From contig CBFGTM010000003.1 of NCBI GenBank assembly GCA_965652025.1, positions 1 to 64,000 of the forward strand: a DNA stretch of 64,000 nucleotides, in the 5' to 3' direction. The position numbers were made by a program, and so were the translations under genes. The notes beneath the pieces were generated by a model. The model was not told the origin of the DNA and made no database searches. It saw only the letters and a program-made list of their open reading frames with translations. The number at the start of each line of letters is the position of its first letter. Within the stretch, counting starts at the first letter, position 1. Source of the DNA: CAVVWJ01 sp965652025 (lineage in GTDB: Bacteria > Gemmatimonadota > Gemmatimonadetes > Gemmatimonadales > GWC2-71-9). Below are positions 63,216 to 64,000 of this stretch, in pieces.

Positions 63216-63964
63216 TCGATCTTACCGGCCAGGCAGCGCTGGTCACCGGCGGTAGCCGCGGCATCGGCCGGGCGGCGGCGCTGCTCCTGGCCCAATCGGG
63301 CGCCGACGTGGCAGTGACCTTCCATACCCGCGCGGATGAAGCAGAAAGCACCGCCCGCGAGGTGCAGCGGCTGGGCCGGAGGGCGTTTGTCGGTGGTGGA
63401 GATCTGGCCGATCCTGAGGTAGTGGACCGGCTGGTTGCTGGGGTCAAGCGTGAGTTCGGCGGCCTGGACATCTTCGTGGCCAACGCAGGGGTTTGGCCGG
63501 CGGAGGAAGTCGCCCTGGCCGAGCTGCCGCTGGCGCGCTGGCGCCGCACCGTGGCTGCCAACCTCGATTCCGTGTTTCTCACCACCCGCGCGGTCCTGGG
63601 AGTGATGCGTCCGGGAGGTCGGGTGGTCATGGTGTCGAGCACCGCTGGACAGCGAGGGGAGGCATACCACGCGGACTACGCCGCCACCAAGGGGGCGCTC
63701 ATCGCCCTGACCAAGTCGCTCGCCGTCGAGTATGCCCCGAAGGTGATCGTCAACTGCGTCGCCCCCGGCTGGGTGGACACCGAGATGAGCTCGCCCGCCT
63801 TTATCGAGAACAATCGAGCACAGATCGAGCGGACGATTCCGCTTCGGCGGATTGCAACTGCCGAGGATGTGGCCGGACCCATCCTCTTCCTCTGTAGTAG
63901 CCTGTCGCGACACATCACCGGCGAGGTGCTCAATGTGAACGGCGGGAGTGTGCTGTGCGGGTGA
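63212..63964 (+). CDS. Short-chain dehydrogenase/reductase, FabG-like
   Basis: Classical SDR of 250 residues from ATG 63212. The cofactor motif TGGSRGIGRAAALLLAQSG (about 11-29), FVANAGVWPAEE (NAG), MVSSTAGQRGEAYHADYAATK with the Ser, Tyr and Lys catalytic residues, and PGWVDTEM are intact. It overlaps the previous gene (ATGA), so it is in the same unit. The substrate is open: 3-oxoacyl-ACP reductase is the default family assignment, but the sugar-related neighbours also allow a polyol or sugar dehydrogenase. Confidence 0.85.
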   Translation: MIDLTGQAALVTGGSRGIGRAAALLLAQSGADVAVTFHTRADEAESTAREVQRLGRRAFVGGGDLADPEVVDRLVAGVKREFGGLDIFVANAGVWPAEEVALAELPLARWRRTVAANLDSVFLTTRAVLGVMRPGGRVVMVSSTAGQRGEAYHADYAATKGALIALTKSLAVEYAPKVIVNCVAPGWVDTEMSSPAFIENNRAQIERTIPLRRIATAEDVAGPILFLCSSLSRHITGEVLNVNGGSVLCG

Positions 63965-64000
63965 AACGGGAACTAATCCACCTTCTCTTCACCGGTGGCA
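63961..64000 (+). CDS. Start of next gene, possibly L-asparaginase, truncated by window end
   Basis: GTG 63961 overlaps the SDR stop (GTGA). The 13 codons visible read VKRELIHLLFTGG. Asparaginases begin with a hydrophobic strand followed by TGGT, so the L-asparaginase family is likely, but only the first residues are seen. Confidence 0.35.
   Translation, partial: MKRELIHLLFTGG

Overview
The window is one contiguous stretch of GC-rich chromosome from a diderm bacterium that makes LPS. It carries a complete Tol-Pal set, BamD, an LptD-like outer-membrane protein, a membrane-anchored parvulin chaperone, SecA, TatA and TatC. Gene order, frequent GTG/TTG starts, TATATT-type -10 boxes placed almost on the start codon, and the protein sequences suggest the phylum Gemmatimonadota. 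That assignment is inference, because there is no rRNA in the window. I see no phage, insertion sequence, CRISPR array or tRNA. Almost every gene is on the + strand and most are translationally coupled by 1-8 base overlaps (ATGA, GTGA, TTGA). The exceptions are a parvulin gene at about 43.7 kb and a sodium/solute symporter with a small membrane protein at about 55 kb.

Layout. 1-11.4 kb: nucleotide-sugar genes (gmd with its 5' end cut by the window edge, rmd, wbpD/wbpE/wbpA-type genes, ugd, UDP-glucuronate epimerase) with carB and murB embedded among them. 11.3-17.5 kb: TPR proteins, bamD, nadD and secA. 17.5-25 kb: radC, rel, an EVE-domain protein, uvrB, tsaE-tsaB-rimI and ssb. 25-36.9 kb: envelope genes: a LysM protein, a GalE-like epimerase, tolQ-tolR-tolA-tolB-pal-cpoB, one long frame in which a complete TatC runs into a complete LptD, and a lipoprotein. 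37-44.6 kb: hutH, a TPR protein, a polyprenyl diphosphate synthase, a small DUF4321-like protein, tatA, and the convergent parvulin gene. 44.8-54.4 kb: a TPR protein, aroQ, pepQ, efp, accB, a pilT-type ATPase, accC, comB and ftsK. 54.4-64 kb: the symporter pair, yraN, recA-recX, alaS, a small unknown protein, a CpsB-type phosphatase, gmhA, an SDR, and the first codons of a probable asparaginase.

Most of this is core physiology, organised around building the envelope. Two things stand out. The first is the in-frame TatC-LptD open reading frame (32405-35908), whose junction looks like an internal signal peptide. The second is a family of 8-bp purine-rich repeats (consensus near GCGGG[T/G]AA). 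These form arrays that begin right after stop codons, sit as inverted arms around hairpins or T-runs in three intergenic regions, and also occur inside carB and ftsK where they encode linker residues.
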